From Pseudomonas sp. PDM04 (lineage in GTDB: Bacteria; Pseudomonadota; Gammaproteobacteria; Pseudomonadales; Pseudomonadaceae), in the NCBI RefSeq assembly GCF_014851765.1, contig NZ_JACVAI010000002.1:992001-1056000 (forward strand): DNA of 64,000 bases. Direction: 5' to 3'. Both the position numbers and the translations under genes were made by a program. Shown one piece after another: positions 38,234 through 46,474 of this stretch. Under the pieces are notes generated by a model. That model saw only the letters and a list, made by a program, of their open reading frames with translations, made no database searches and was not told the origin of the DNA. Every line of letters starts with the position of its first letter. Positions within the stretch are counted from its first letter, which is position 1.

Positions 38234-39547
38234 TCAGCGTTCAGGCAGTTCGACGACCACCTTCAACCCGCCCCACTCGCTTTCCTCCAGCCGCAACACC
38301 CCGCCCCAGGTGTCGACGATGTCGCGCACGATCCCCAGGCCCAACCCGTGGCCGTCGGTCTGTTCGTCCAAGCGGGTGCCGCGGTTGAGCACCTGGTCTC
38401 GTCGGTCCTGGGGAATGCCGGGGCCGTCGTCTTCCACGTTCAGCGCAAATCCCGCCGCCGTCTCGACCACGCTCAAGCGCACCTCGGCGTCCGCCCACTT
38501 GCAGGCGTTGTCCAACAGATTGCCCAGCAGTTCCAGCACGTCCTCGCGGTCCCACGGCAATTGCAGACCCGCCGGAGCGCGATAACTCAGTTCGAGGTGC
38601 TCGCCGTGAATCATGTTCAGCGTGGCCAGTAGCCCCGGCAGCTCCCCATCGCAATCGAACAGCGCCCCCGGCAGTGCATCGCCGGACAGACGCGCACGGT
38701 TGAGCTCGCGGCCGAGTCGCTGCTGCACCTGTTCCAGTTGCGCCGTGAGCAGTTTGCGCAGCTCGGGGTGGGCATCGAGTTTTTCGCTGGAGGCCACGCT
38801 CAGCAACACCGCCAGCGGGGTCTTCAAGGCATGGCCGAGGTTGCCCAGGGCATTGCGCGACCGCTTGAGGCTGTCTTCGGTGTGGGCGAGCAAGTGGTTG
38901 ATCTGCGCCACCAGCGGTTCGAGCTCCACCGGCACCTGGTCATCCAGCTGTGAGCGCTGGCCCTGCTGCAACTGCGCGATCTGCTCGCGGGCCCGCTCCA
39001 GTGGCCGCAGTGCACGGCGCACGGTGACCCGCTGCATCAGCAGAATCACCAGCAACCCGAACACCCCCAACGCCAGCCCCACTTGCTGCACGCGCTTGAA
39101 GCTGTCGCGCACCGGGGTGTAGTCCTGGGCGACGCTGATGGAAATCGACTGGCCCAGGCGCCGATAGTCCGAGCGCAACACCAGCAGTTGTTGCCCTTCC
39201 GGCCCCAGTTGCAGGTTGCTGTGCAGGCCGGGATGGTCGAGCCTCGGCAGCTCCTGGTCCCACAAGGAGCGGGAGCGCCAATGGCTGTCGGCAAAATCGA
39301 TGCGGAAGTAATGCCCGGAAAAGGGTCGCTGATAGGCCGGCGACAGCCGCCGCTCATCCAGTTGCAAGCCTTGCGGCCCGCGCACCAGGGCGACCAGCAG
39401 GTTCTCGCTGTCGTTGCGCAGTCCGGCCTCGAGGTAGCGCTGCAAGCCTATTTCGAACAGCCACAGGCTGGTTTGCGCCAGCACCAGGCCGACGATCACC
39501 ATCACGCTGATCAGCCCCAGGCTCAAGCGGCGCTGGATCGACCTCAC
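38234..39547 (-). CDS. two-component sensor histidine kinase
   Basis: A 437-residue inner-membrane kinase. TM1 about residues 9-31, TM2 about 156-171, with a periplasmic sensor of about 120 residues between them that includes [15 protein letters not shown] follows TM2. The H-box is [15 protein letters not shown] with the phosphorylated His239; the N-box is [13 protein letters not shown], the G1 box DDGPGIP and the G2 box [10 protein letters not shown]. This is the PhoQ/QseC-like type. Its start overlaps the regulator stop by four bases. With the PepSY genes it forms a four-gene operon; the signal may be a metal or envelope state, by analogy only. Confidence 0.92.
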   Translation of the reverse strand: MRSIQRRLSLGLISVMVIVGLVLAQTSLWLFEIGLQRYLEAGLRNDSENLLVALVRGPQGLQLDERRLSPAYQRPFSGHYFRIDFADSHWRSRSLWDQELPRLDHPGLHSNLQLGPEGQQLLVLRSDYRRLGQSISISVAQDYTPVRDSFKRVQQVGLALGVFGLLVILLMQRVTVRRALRPLERAREQIAQLQQGQRSQLDDQVPVELEPLVAQINHLLAHTEDSLKRSRNALGNLGHALKTPLAVLLSVASSEKLDAHPELRKLLTAQLEQVQQRLGRELNRARLSGDALPGALFDCDGELPGLLATLNMIHGEHLELSYRAPAGLQLPWDREDVLELLGNLLDNACKWADAEVRLSVVETAAGFALNVEDDGPGIPQDRRDQVLNRGTRLDEQTDGHGLGLGIVRDIVDTWGGVLRLEESEWGGLKVVVELPER

Positions 39548-40212
39548 TGCGCCTGGCCGCCGAACAGATAACCCTGGCCGCGCCGGGTTTCGATCACGCT
39601 GCGCCCGAGTTTGCGCCGCAAGTGGTTGACGTGGACTTCCAGCACGTTGGAGTCGCGCTCGGTTTCACCGTCATACAGGTGTTCGGCGAGGTGGCTCTTG
39701 GAAAGGATCTGCTCGGGGTGCAGCATGAAATAGCGCAGCAGGCGAAATTCCGCCGCCGTCAGTTGAATGTCGGCGCCGTCGCGGGTCACGCATTGGCGGC
39801 CTTCGTCCAGGTGCAGGCCCGCCGACTGCAACGTCGGTTGATTGACCTGGCCATGGGAGCGACGCAACAGCGCCTGGATGCGCAGGTGCAGCTCCTCGGG
39901 GTGAAAGGGCTTGCTCAGGTAATCGTCGGCACCGGCCTTGAGGCCTTCGATCCGCTCGGCCCAGGAACCGCGTGCCGTCAGGATCAACACTGGCGTGGCC
40001 AACCCGCCCGCGCGCCATTGCGTCAGCACCTCGAGCCCCGGCACACCCGGCAGGCCGAGGTCGAGGATGATCAGATCATAGGGTTCGCTGCTGCCCTGAT
40101 ACACCGCGTCGCGACCGTCGGCCAGCCAGTCCACGGCGTAACCCTGACGGTTGAGGCCGGCCAGCAACTCATCGGCCAGCGGCACATGGTCTTCCACCAA
40201 AAGCAAACGCAT
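39544..40212 (-). CDS. OmpR-family response regulator
   Basis: A 222-residue regulator. The receiver domain (1-120) has the acidic pair in LVEDH, the phosphorylated Asp51 ([10 protein letters not shown]) and Lys101 (LSKPFHPEE). The winged-helix DNA-binding domain (about 125-220) shows [16 protein letters not shown] and [17 protein letters not shown] sequence (here [13 protein letters not shown]). It starts three bases after the stop of the first PepSY gene's downstream partner, so all four genes are probably co-transcribed. It likely activates its own operon, as is common. Confidence 0.93.
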   Translation of the reverse strand: MRLLLVEDHVPLADELLAGLNRQGYAVDWLADGRDAVYQGSSEPYDLIILDLGLPGVPGLEVLTQWRAGGLATPVLILTARGSWAERIEGLKAGADDYLSKPFHPEELHLRIQALLRRSHGQVNQPTLQSAGLHLDEGRQCVTRDGADIQLTAAEFRLLRYFMLHPEQILSKSHLAEHLYDGETERDSNVLEVHVNHLRRKLGRSVIETRRGQGYLFGGQAQ

Positions 40213-40215
40213 CGG

Positions 40216-40521
40216 TCAATCTTCCTCGTCTTTGAGTAACTGGCCCGTGCTGGCGTTGACGTCCAGCTCACGGACCACGCCTTCGGTGGTCAACAGCTCG
40301 ACTTCATAAATGTAGACGTCGTGCTTCTCCTCGAGCTCGGCTTCCAGCAGTTTCGATCCGGGGTAGCGGTCCAGGGCCTGCTTCAACAATTGCTCGAGCG
40401 GCAGGATAACGCCCTGCTGGCGCAGGCGCAGGGCCTCGTCCTGGTCGAGGTCGCGGGCCAGCACCACCGAACAGAATGCCAGCAGCACCAGCGCCATGCG
40501 TGAAACCGAACACACCTTCAT
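40216..40521 (-). CDS. PepSY domain periplasmic protein
   Basis: A 101-residue protein with a signal peptide (SRMALVLLAFCSVVLARD, cleavage near residue 22) and one PepSY domain: LPLEQLLKQALDRYPGSKLLEAELEEKHDVYIYEVELL runs into RELDVNASTGQLL (described in parts), the usual ...Y.VE.....G...ev.VD..tG.vl pattern. PepSY domains are thought to restrain peptidases or sense envelope state. It starts one base into the stop of the upstream paralogue (TAATG) and ends three bases before the regulator start. Confidence 0.9.
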   Translation of the reverse strand: MKVCSVSRMALVLLAFCSVVLARDLDQDEALRLRQQGVILPLEQLLKQALDRYPGSKLLEAELEEKHDVYIYEVELLTTEGVVRELDVNASTGQLLKDEED

Positions 40522-40829
40522 TACGTATCCTGATGATCCTTGAGCACCTGGCCGCTGACAGCGTCTAATTCCAGATCCCATTCAATGCCTTGCGGGTCGC
40601 GCAGCTCCACCTGATAGATGTACTTGCCGTACTCTTCTTCCAGCTCGGTTTCGGTGATGGTCGATCCGGGGTGTTTGGTCAGCGCGGTGGCGTTGAGCTT
40701 CTCGAAAGACACGATAGTACCAGCGTCGCGCAGTCGCAGGGCTTCGTCGGGGCCAAGGTCGCGGGCCTGGGCCATGCTCGCGGTCAGGCCGATGAGGGTG
40801 GCGGTCAACAGGGCAGTCAGGGTTTTCAT
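40521..40829 (-). CDS. PepSY domain periplasmic protein, paralogue
   Basis: A 102-residue protein with signal peptide MKTLTALLTATLIGLTASMA and QA-RD cleavage. The mature part begins RDLGPDEALRLRDAGTIVSF, aligning with RDLDQDEALRLRQQGVILPL of the next gene, so the two arose by tandem duplication. The PepSY core is YIYQVELRDPQGIEWDLELD ending SGQVLKD. First gene of the PepSY-PepSY-regulator-kinase operon. GGAGACACCC precedes the ATG. Confidence 0.9.
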   Translation of the reverse strand: MKTLTALLTATLIGLTASMAQARDLGPDEALRLRDAGTIVSFEKLNATALTKHPGSTITETELEEEYGKYIYQVELRDPQGIEWDLELDAVSGQVLKDHQDT

Positions 40830-40964
40830 GGGTGTCTCCGTATTTTTTTGCTGTTGCGTACGGCGCTACCTTAGCGAGGCGAACTTAATTGAAACTGAAT
40901 GGCCATCATTGTCCGACGCCAACCGCTCCCACCCTGTTTTGAGTCGAATGATCACGCGCACGTT

Positions 40965-40970
40965 TATAAT
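40965..40970 (+). promoter_or_regulatory. candidate -10 box for the patatin-like gene
   Basis: A perfect TATAAT lies 28 bases before the ATG at 40998. A -35-like TTGAGT is at 40939, but the spacing of 20 is longer than ideal, so the promoter assignment is tentative. Confidence 0.4.
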
Positions 40971-40997
40971 CCCCGCCTGCCCGACAGCGAGACCGGT

Positions 40998-42077
40998 ATG
41001 ACCGCCATCCACATCAAGTATCCCTCCCTGACCCTGAAGGCCGGCCCTCGTGCCTTCGCGCGCATTCGCGAGAACGGTTTGAACGCTGTCGACGTTGGCA
41101 CGCTGCCCGGCGCTGCCGGTGGGCCCAAGGCGCTGGGAATTCAGGGGCTGGACCTGGCGCTGTTCGGTGAATGGCTGCCCGCCGCGCCCCGTGAACGTTC
41201 GCTGATCGGCGCCTCGGTGGGCTCCTGGCGTTTCGCCAGCGCCTGCCTGCCGGACGCCGCCGAAGGCCTGCGCCGCCTCGGGCATCTGTACACTGAGCAG
41301 CATTTCGCCAAGGGCGTGACCATGGCGCAGATCAGCGAAAGCTCCCGACGCATGCTCGACGACCTGCTGGACGGTCGTGACGCCACGATCCTCGACAATG
41401 CCCATTACCGCCTGAACATCATGGTCGTCAAAAGCCACGGCCTACTCGCCGACGATCACCGTGGGCGCCTTGGCCTGGGCCTCTCTTCGGTGATCGCCGA
41501 CAACCTGCGCGGCCGGGCACGGTTGTCGCGGCACTTCGAGCGGCTGATCATCCACGACCCACGCCTGGCACCGCCGGTCAATGCATTGAACGATTTCCCG
41601 TCGCGCTTTATCGTCCTGAATGCCGCAAACCTGCGCCAGGCGCTGCTGGCATCGGGCTCGATCCCGATGGTGATGCAAGGCGTACGCGACTTGCCAGGCG
41701 CCGGCGCCGGAACCTTCCGCGACGGCGGCCTGCTGGACTATCACCTCGACCTGCCCTACAGCGGTGATGACATCGTGCTTTACCCGCACTTCACCGACCG
41801 GATCATCCCCGGCTGGTTCGACAAGACCCTGCCCTGGCGCCGCGCCTGCCCGGCGCGTCTGCAAAACGCCCTGTTGCTGGCGCCGTCCAGGGACTACCTG
41901 GCCCGCCTGCCCTACGGCAAACTGCCGGACCGCAACGACTTCAAACGCTTCATGGGCGATGCGCCGAGCCGGCGCAAATACTGGCGCACGGCGATGGATG
42001 AGAGCCGGCGCATGGGCGACGAATTCCTCGAGCTGGCGGCCAATGGTCGCCTTGGCGAACGCTTGCTGACCCTTTAG
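40998..42077 (+). CDS. patatin-like phospholipase family protein
   Basis: A 359-residue putative lipid acyl hydrolase with the patatin Ser-Asp dyad: Ser73 in GASVGSWR (GxSxG) and Asp242 in FRDGGLLDYH. The oxyanion segment is GAAGGPKALG (residues 38-47). No signal peptide is seen, so it is probably cytoplasmic or membrane-associated. I start at the ATG at 40998; the open frame from 40899 includes the -10 box and is not likely translated. It lies 75 bases before queD on the same strand. Confidence 0.85.
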   Translation: MTAIHIKYPSLTLKAGPRAFARIRENGLNAVDVGTLPGAAGGPKALGIQGLDLALFGEWLPAAPRERSLIGASVGSWRFASACLPDAAEGLRRLGHLYTEQHFAKGVTMAQISESSRRMLDDLLDGRDATILDNAHYRLNIMVVKSHGLLADDHRGRLGLGLSSVIADNLRGRARLSRHFERLIIHDPRLAPPVNALNDFPSRFIVLNAANLRQALLASGSIPMVMQGVRDLPGAGAGTFRDGGLLDYHLDLPYSGDDIVLYPHFTDRIIPGWFDKTLPWRRACPARLQNALLLAPSRDYLARLPYGKLPDRNDFKRFMGDAPSRRKYWRTAMDESRRMGDEFLELAANGRLGERLLTL

Positions 42078-42152
42078 TCAGGATAAGCTGGTAAACTCGC
42101 CGCCTGCCCCTATCGCCGCGGCGATCGCCACCTGACAGAGCTGAAAACACCT

Positions 42153-42509
42153 GTGGAAATCTTCAAAGAATTTACCTTCGAATCCGCCCACCGCCTGCCC
42201 CACGTCCCGGACGGCCACAAGTGCGGGCGCCTGCACGGTCATTCGTTCAAGGTGGCGATTCACCTGAGCGGCGACCTCGATCCGCACACCGGCTGGATCC
42301 GTGATTTTTCCGAGATCAAGGCGATCTTCAAGCCGCTGTACGAGCGCCTGGACCACAACTATCTGAACGACATTCCCGGCCTGGAGAATCCGACCAGTGA
42401 AGTGCTGGCCAAGTGGATCTGGGGCGAGCTGAAGCCGTTGTTGCCGGAGCTGAGTGCGATACGGATTCATGAGACGTGTACGAGCGGCTGCATTTACCGC
42501 GGCGAGTAA
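42153..42509 (+). CDS. queD: 6-carboxy-5,6,7,8-tetrahydropterin synthase
   Basis: A 118-residue enzyme of queuosine and 7-deazapurine synthesis that converts dihydroneopterin triphosphate to 6-carboxytetrahydropterin. Zinc ligands are His13 (ESAHRLP), His28 and His30 (LHGHSF); Cys24 is the catalytic cysteine (HKCGR). DHNYLND and the C-terminal [13 protein letters not shown] complete the family pattern. The start is a GTG at 42153, encoding MEIFKEF. Other que genes are not in the window. Confidence 0.95.
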   Translation: MEIFKEFTFESAHRLPHVPDGHKCGRLHGHSFKVAIHLSGDLDPHTGWIRDFSEIKAIFKPLYERLDHNYLNDIPGLENPTSEVLAKWIWGELKPLLPELSAIRIHETCTSGCIYRGE

Positions 42510-42668
42510 TGCGAACTCAAAAGCAGTTCGCGTCAGTTATATTGAGTATTCATATGGCGACGCCGAGCTTGCTCTGAGCTGAGCTGAGCTGAGTTTGGCC
42601 AAACGAACCTTTGATTACAGCCATTTGTTTTTCCGAGTACACCGGAAAAGATAATCCACAGTAATCCG
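42510..42668. other. intergenic region, low GC
   Basis: It holds a short direct repeat of GAGCT near 42575 and a weak hairpin (TTTTCCG...CGGAAAA) near 42630. A 24-codon frame (42617 to 42543, minus) is the only minus-strand frame after the RHS gene; I see no immunity-gene-sized frame. Confidence 0.5.
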
Positions 42669-45359
42669 CTATCTCACGGTCGGATGTTTCATTCTTACGT
42701 GTTTATGCATATTGGAATTGATGGAAAACCTCATCTCGCAATGTGGACATGAATATCTCCCCACTGCTTCATGCGTTTGCTTGTGTAATGCCAACCCTCT
42801 CATCTGAGCGAAAGCCTTACCACAAACATCACATACGAAGCTCTTCTCAGTAGTGTGTGTAAGCATATGTCTGGAGATGGCATTATTGTCAGACCCTCTA
42901 ATTCCACACGTTGGGCAGACGAAAGACTTTGCGCGCTTTACACCCGAATGAGCACGTATATGCCTGTTTAGATTAGACTTTTGTGAAAATTCTGCAGAGC
43001 AAACATCGCATTTGAAAGGCTTCTCTTCAGTGTGAGATCTGATGTGAACTCTGAGCTTGTAAGGCGTGGAAAAAACTTTATTGCAAGTGGGGCATGCAGG
43101 TCGAGACGGTGCAGCAGCGTACGCTGACGAAGGACCGGCAACCGGAGACGCTGGGGCGGGGCCTGGCGAACTGGCGACGGTTGAGAGGGGGGCCAACCTG
43201 ATTTCATCCAAGCCCGAAGGTTGGTCCTGATCCCCCACCAACCCCGCGAAAGAAAGCAAACCGTCGATAGAACCGATTGAACTCACAGAAGCCTGGGAGT
43301 CGATATCTCCCTCAATCAGCACATCAGGTAGCTCAACCCGTACAGCGGACGGAGCGGGGACTGGTGGAAGAAAGGCCTCCGGCCCTAACTCAATTGCTTG
43401 CGAGCGTTCCTCGCGCAGTGCAGTTCTCGAGCGTTTTTCTCCCCCCTTGTCAAAAAAATCCGCGAGCGTCTCTTTCATCCGCCCGTCCGCGTCCACATGG
43501 CCTACCGGCGAATTCCCCAAAAACCCATACAAATTCAACCCATCCACCTCCCCCGCCGGGTCCGGATTGATCCAGCGACTCAACCACGGCGCGTAGTAGC
43601 GAAAACCGTAGTAATACAGCCCCGTCGCATCCTTGGTTTTGCCCGAGTAACGAATGGTTTTGTAAGCGCCAGTCTGATCGCGATGATCCTCCCAAGCGGT
43701 GCCGCCAAACGGATAATAGGCTTCGCGGCTTTGCACGTTGGCCTGTTCGTCCAGTTCAAGCGTAACCGAGCCCAAATGGTCCGTGAATTGATAACGCAAG
43801 GGGTGTTCCGGGGCGCCAGGCCCGTGGAACCAGGTGACCCGGTTACGTCCGGCTTCGAGGTCGAGCATTTCGTATCGCTGGCCGGTCGGACGGCGGTGCA
43901 GCTCCAGGCCAGGCAGGTATCGAACTTCGGCGATCACCGTGGTGGCATGCGTCAGCGTTGTACGTACCTTGCGCGAGCGCTTGCCACCGCCGCCGTAGAT
44001 GAAGCGCTCGGTGTCATCGGCTTCATTGTCCCGCACCACTGGCGACACGCTGGAAAGCTGATTGCGCAGATCCCAGGTCATGGATTGACCGGGTTGCAGG
44101 CATTGCAGGTTGCCGTTGGCGTCGAAATGACTGGAAAAATCCGCTGGTTGATCGTCTTCGATCAGGCTGCGGTTGCTGTCGGGTGCCACGGTCCAGCGGC
44201 GGGTGAACGACTGGGCACCGAGGTGACGCAGCTCGGTCATATTGCCGCCAGCGTCGTATTCGTATTCTTCTCGATAATTGAGCACCGCGCCGGCACTGGC
44301 CGCCTCCCAGCCCGTGGCGTTGATGAGCTGCCCTATGGTGTCGTAGCTGTAGGTGCGCAGTGGATCGATGCGTTGATTCTTGAAGTAACGAATCGGCAGT
44401 GCTTGATCGTCGATCTGCACAATGTTGCCAACCGGATTGACGCTGTAACGTAAATCCTGCAAGGGCTCGGCGTTTGGCAAGCCCGCGTTCAAGCGCTCCA
44501 ACCGGCCATCACTCAATGCGTATTCCGCCTGAGTGATTACACCGTTGCCGGCAGTTTCACGCTCGACTTTGCCGCTGGGGTTGTAGCGAATGTCCCGCAC
44601 CAGGCAGCGCTCAGTAGCCCCCATCGGTTTCAGCCAACCCTGAGTCAGTTGCCCGGCAACGGAATAACCGAATTGACGGCGATGCCCCCTGGCGTCAGTG
44701 AGGCTCAGTAAATCGCCAAGCGGCGAGTACGCCCATCGACTGGCCAAACCGGGTTCGGCTTCCAGCCAGTCATCCCGTGCGGCCGGGTCCAGCGGCCAGT
44801 CGGGCGGATCGAGACTTTTCAGGAAGTGGCTGATTTCAGATCGCGCCAGCCCGAGCAGATCGTACTCGGTCATGTACCGGGTCCCCGCCGGGTCGTCGTG
44901 GCGGATCAGTCGACCGCATTGGTTGCCGGCGCTCATCTCGACGGTCCCATACTCAAAGCGCTCCACCACCCGCGCCGCTTCCGCTTTCACCTGCTCCGTG
45001 ACAGCCTGCACGCGCAAGGAGCTGTCGTACTCGATCTCCGCCCGACTGCCCCGGCCATCCCACCTCGCCCGAACGTCATCCGCCTGCCCGAACAGCAACA
45101 GATGCCAACCGGCATCGACACTGTCATTGCCCGACACCTTGCCGGACAAACTGAAACACTGGCTCAAGGCTGGCGCAGGCAACCGCGCATCCCACTGCTC
45201 GACTGGCCTGGCCACGGCGTCGAACACCTGACGCGTCAGCCTGGCCGCAGGCGCCTGCCCAACCTCCCCGCGCCAATACGCTACCCTGCGCACAGCCAGA
45301 CCTCGCGGATCGATGACCGCCAGCGTAGGCGTTGCGTGATGCAGACCGAAGGTGTCCAT
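42669..45359 (-). CDS. TccC-like RHS toxin subunit with five C-terminal C2H2 zinc fingers
   Basis: An 896-residue protein. The start (TPTLAVIDPRGLAVRRVAYW) matches the TccC C-subunits of insecticidal Tc toxins. YD/RHS repeats follow (YSPLGDLLSLTDARG, YDTIGQLINATG, YDAGGNMTELRH). The RHS-associated core is about residues 530-627 and ends in DPAG...LYGFLGNSP...DADG, the two-aspartate self-cleavage site. Residue 628 onward is the variable payload: about 125 Pro/Ser-rich residues, then five fingers of C-x2-C-x12-H-x3/4-H (residues 756-892). The first linker is TEEKPF, close to the Kruppel TGEKP linker. Payload DNA is 38-47% GC in three sampled 60-base lines, against 60% in a sampled RHS line. Start is the ATG at 45359; a TTG at 45389 is also possible. 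No TcA or TcB gene is in the window. Confidence 0.92.
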   Translation of the reverse strand: MDTFGLHHATPTLAVIDPRGLAVRRVAYWRGEVGQAPAARLTRQVFDAVARPVEQWDARLPAPALSQCFSLSGKVSGNDSVDAGWHLLLFGQADDVRARWDGRGSRAEIEYDSSLRVQAVTEQVKAEAARVVERFEYGTVEMSAGNQCGRLIRHDDPAGTRYMTEYDLLGLARSEISHFLKSLDPPDWPLDPAARDDWLEAEPGLASRWAYSPLGDLLSLTDARGHRRQFGYSVAGQLTQGWLKPMGATERCLVRDIRYNPSGKVERETAGNGVITQAEYALSDGRLERLNAGLPNAEPLQDLRYSVNPVGNIVQIDDQALPIRYFKNQRIDPLRTYSYDTIGQLINATGWEAASAGAVLNYREEYEYDAGGNMTELRHLGAQSFTRRWTVAPDSNRSLIEDDQPADFSSHFDANGNLQCLQPGQSMTWDLRNQLSSVSPVVRDNEADDTERFIYGGGGKRSRKVRTTLTHATTVIAEVRYLPGLELHRRPTGQRYEMLDLEAGRNRVTWFHGPGAPEHPLRYQFTDHLGSVTLELDEQANVQSREAYYPFGGTAWEDHRDQTGAYKTIRYSGKTKDATGLYYYGFRYYAPWLSRWINPDPAGEVDGLNLYGFLGNSPVGHVDADGRMKETLADFFDKGGEKRSRTALREERSQAIELGPEAFLPPVPAPSAVRVELPDVLIEGDIDSQASVSSIGSIDGLLSFAGLVGDQDQPSGLDEIRLAPLSTVASSPGPAPASPVAGPSSAYAAAPSRPACPTCNKVFSTPYKLRVHIRSHTEEKPFKCDVCSAEFSQKSNLNRHIRAHSGVKRAKSFVCPTCGIRGSDNNAISRHMLTHTTEKSFVCDVCGKAFAQMRGLALHKQTHEAVGRYSCPHCEMRFSINSNMHKHVRMKHPTVR
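42684..43094 (-). other. array of five C2H2 zinc-finger coding units
   Basis: Cysteine pairs are CPTC, CDVC, CPTC, CDVC, CPHC and the histidine pairs HIRSH, HIRAH, HMLTH, HKQTH, HVRMKH. Fingers 1, 2, 4 and 5 keep the structural Phe and hydrophobic residue of classical fingers; finger 3 has Gly in place of Phe. Finger 2 has helix residues QKSNLNR, close to designed and natural fingers that read GAA. Confidence 0.93.
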
Positions 45360-45509
45360 GAATGCTGAATAGCATCCACTCCTGATCAACGTCTACTGTC
45401 ACAAATAACAGGCATTCATCCTGTTGATCCAAAGCATCAAAAAAACTCGCGCAAAGGTATTTTCCCAAGGCCTATGCTTCTGCGTTTACACCCGCCAAAG
45501 GACGCGACC

Positions 45510-46340
45510 ATGACTGACTGGCCACTGCCTCAGACCTATCGTTTCAACGGACATTGCGTTCGCTATGCGGTACGGGGCGACGGCCCGCCGCTGGTGTTCG
45601 TGCATGGCACACCCTTTTCTTCGTTCGTCTGGCACCGGATTGCACCCCACTTCATCACCTCGCATCGGGTGCATTACTTCGACCTGCTCGGTTACGGGCT
45701 GTCCGACAAACCGGTGGGCGATGTTTCCCTGGGTGTGCAAAACGAGTTGTTGGCGCAGTTGCTGGAGCATTGGGGCCTGGCGTGCCCGGACGTGGTGGCC
45801 CACGATTTCGGCGGGGCCACGGTGCTGCGCACGCATTTGCTCAACGGCAAGGATTACCGCAGCCTGACGCTGATCGATCCGGTGGCGTTGTCGCCCTGGG
45901 GATCGCCGTTCGTGCAGCATGTGCGCCAGCACGAAACGGCGTTCAGCGGTGTGCCCGATTACATTCAACGGGCGATCGTGCCGGCCTATGTCCGCGGGGC
46001 GATCAAGCGCGATATCGCCGATGAGGAACTCGCGCCGTACGTGCAGCCTTGGCTGGGTGATCAGGGACAGGCAGCGTTCTATCGGCAAATTGCCCAGATG
46101 GATCAGCGGTATACCGACGAAGTTGAAACGCTGTACCCAGGCATTCGCTGCCCGGTGCAGATTCTCTGGGGCGAGGACGACCAGTGGATTCCCATCGAAC
46201 GAGGCCGCGCGCTCCAGCAGATGATTCCCGGGGCGCAGTTTCTGCCCGTCCCCCATGCCGGGCATCTGGTACAGGAGGATGCGCCCGAAGCGGTTGTCGC
46301 GGCGTTGATGCGGTTTTTACCCTCGTCCACTTCTTTCTGA
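45510..46340 (+). CDS. alpha/beta hydrolase with Asp nucleophile (dehalogenase/epoxide-hydrolase type)
   Basis: A 276-residue cytoplasmic alpha/beta hydrolase. The oxyanion motif is FVHGTPFSSFVW. The nucleophile elbow is VAHDFGGA with Asp99, not Ser. Asp at this place is found in haloalkane dehalogenases, fluoroacetate dehalogenases and epoxide hydrolases, which form an ester with the substrate. The acid is in WGEDDQWIP and the base His in PHAGHLVQE. The ATG at 45510 begins MTDWPLPQTY; AAAGGA lies eight bases upstream. Divergent from the RHS gene. The true substrate is unknown. Confidence 0.87.
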   Translation: MTDWPLPQTYRFNGHCVRYAVRGDGPPLVFVHGTPFSSFVWHRIAPHFITSHRVHYFDLLGYGLSDKPVGDVSLGVQNELLAQLLEHWGLACPDVVAHDFGGATVLRTHLLNGKDYRSLTLIDPVALSPWGSPFVQHVRQHETAFSGVPDYIQRAIVPAYVRGAIKRDIADEELAPYVQPWLGDQGQAAFYRQIAQMDQRYTDEVETLYPGIRCPVQILWGEDDQWIPIERGRALQQMIPGAQFLPVPHAGHLVQEDAPEAVVAALMRFLPSSTSF

Positions 46341-46353
46341 AGAGGCCATTCCC

Positions 46354-46384
46354 CTGTGGGAGCAGGCTCGCTCCCACCTTTTAA
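46354..46384 (+). terminator. short REP-derived hairpin, likely terminator
   Basis: GTGGGAGC...GCTCCCAC with a six-base loop (AGGCTC region) followed by CTTTTAA. It looks like a REP reduced to its outer arms and follows the hydrolase gene. Confidence 0.65.
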
Positions 46385-46474
46385 TCGCCCGTGATGAATG
46401 CCTCTGGCGAGGACAGCCGCCACCGGGATAACGTAGGGACACCGTGTGAACGCATGACAACAAGGACTCGCCCG

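Noticed and set aside
42543..42617. A 24-codon frame after the RHS gene as an immunity gene
   Set aside because: It is much shorter than known immunity proteins, covers the GAGCT repeat, and has no clear ribosome site.
46391..46474. N-terminal extension of cytosine deaminase
   Set aside because: The extension overlaps the REP-derived hairpin region and lacks family similarity; AAGGA before 46475 supports the shorter form.
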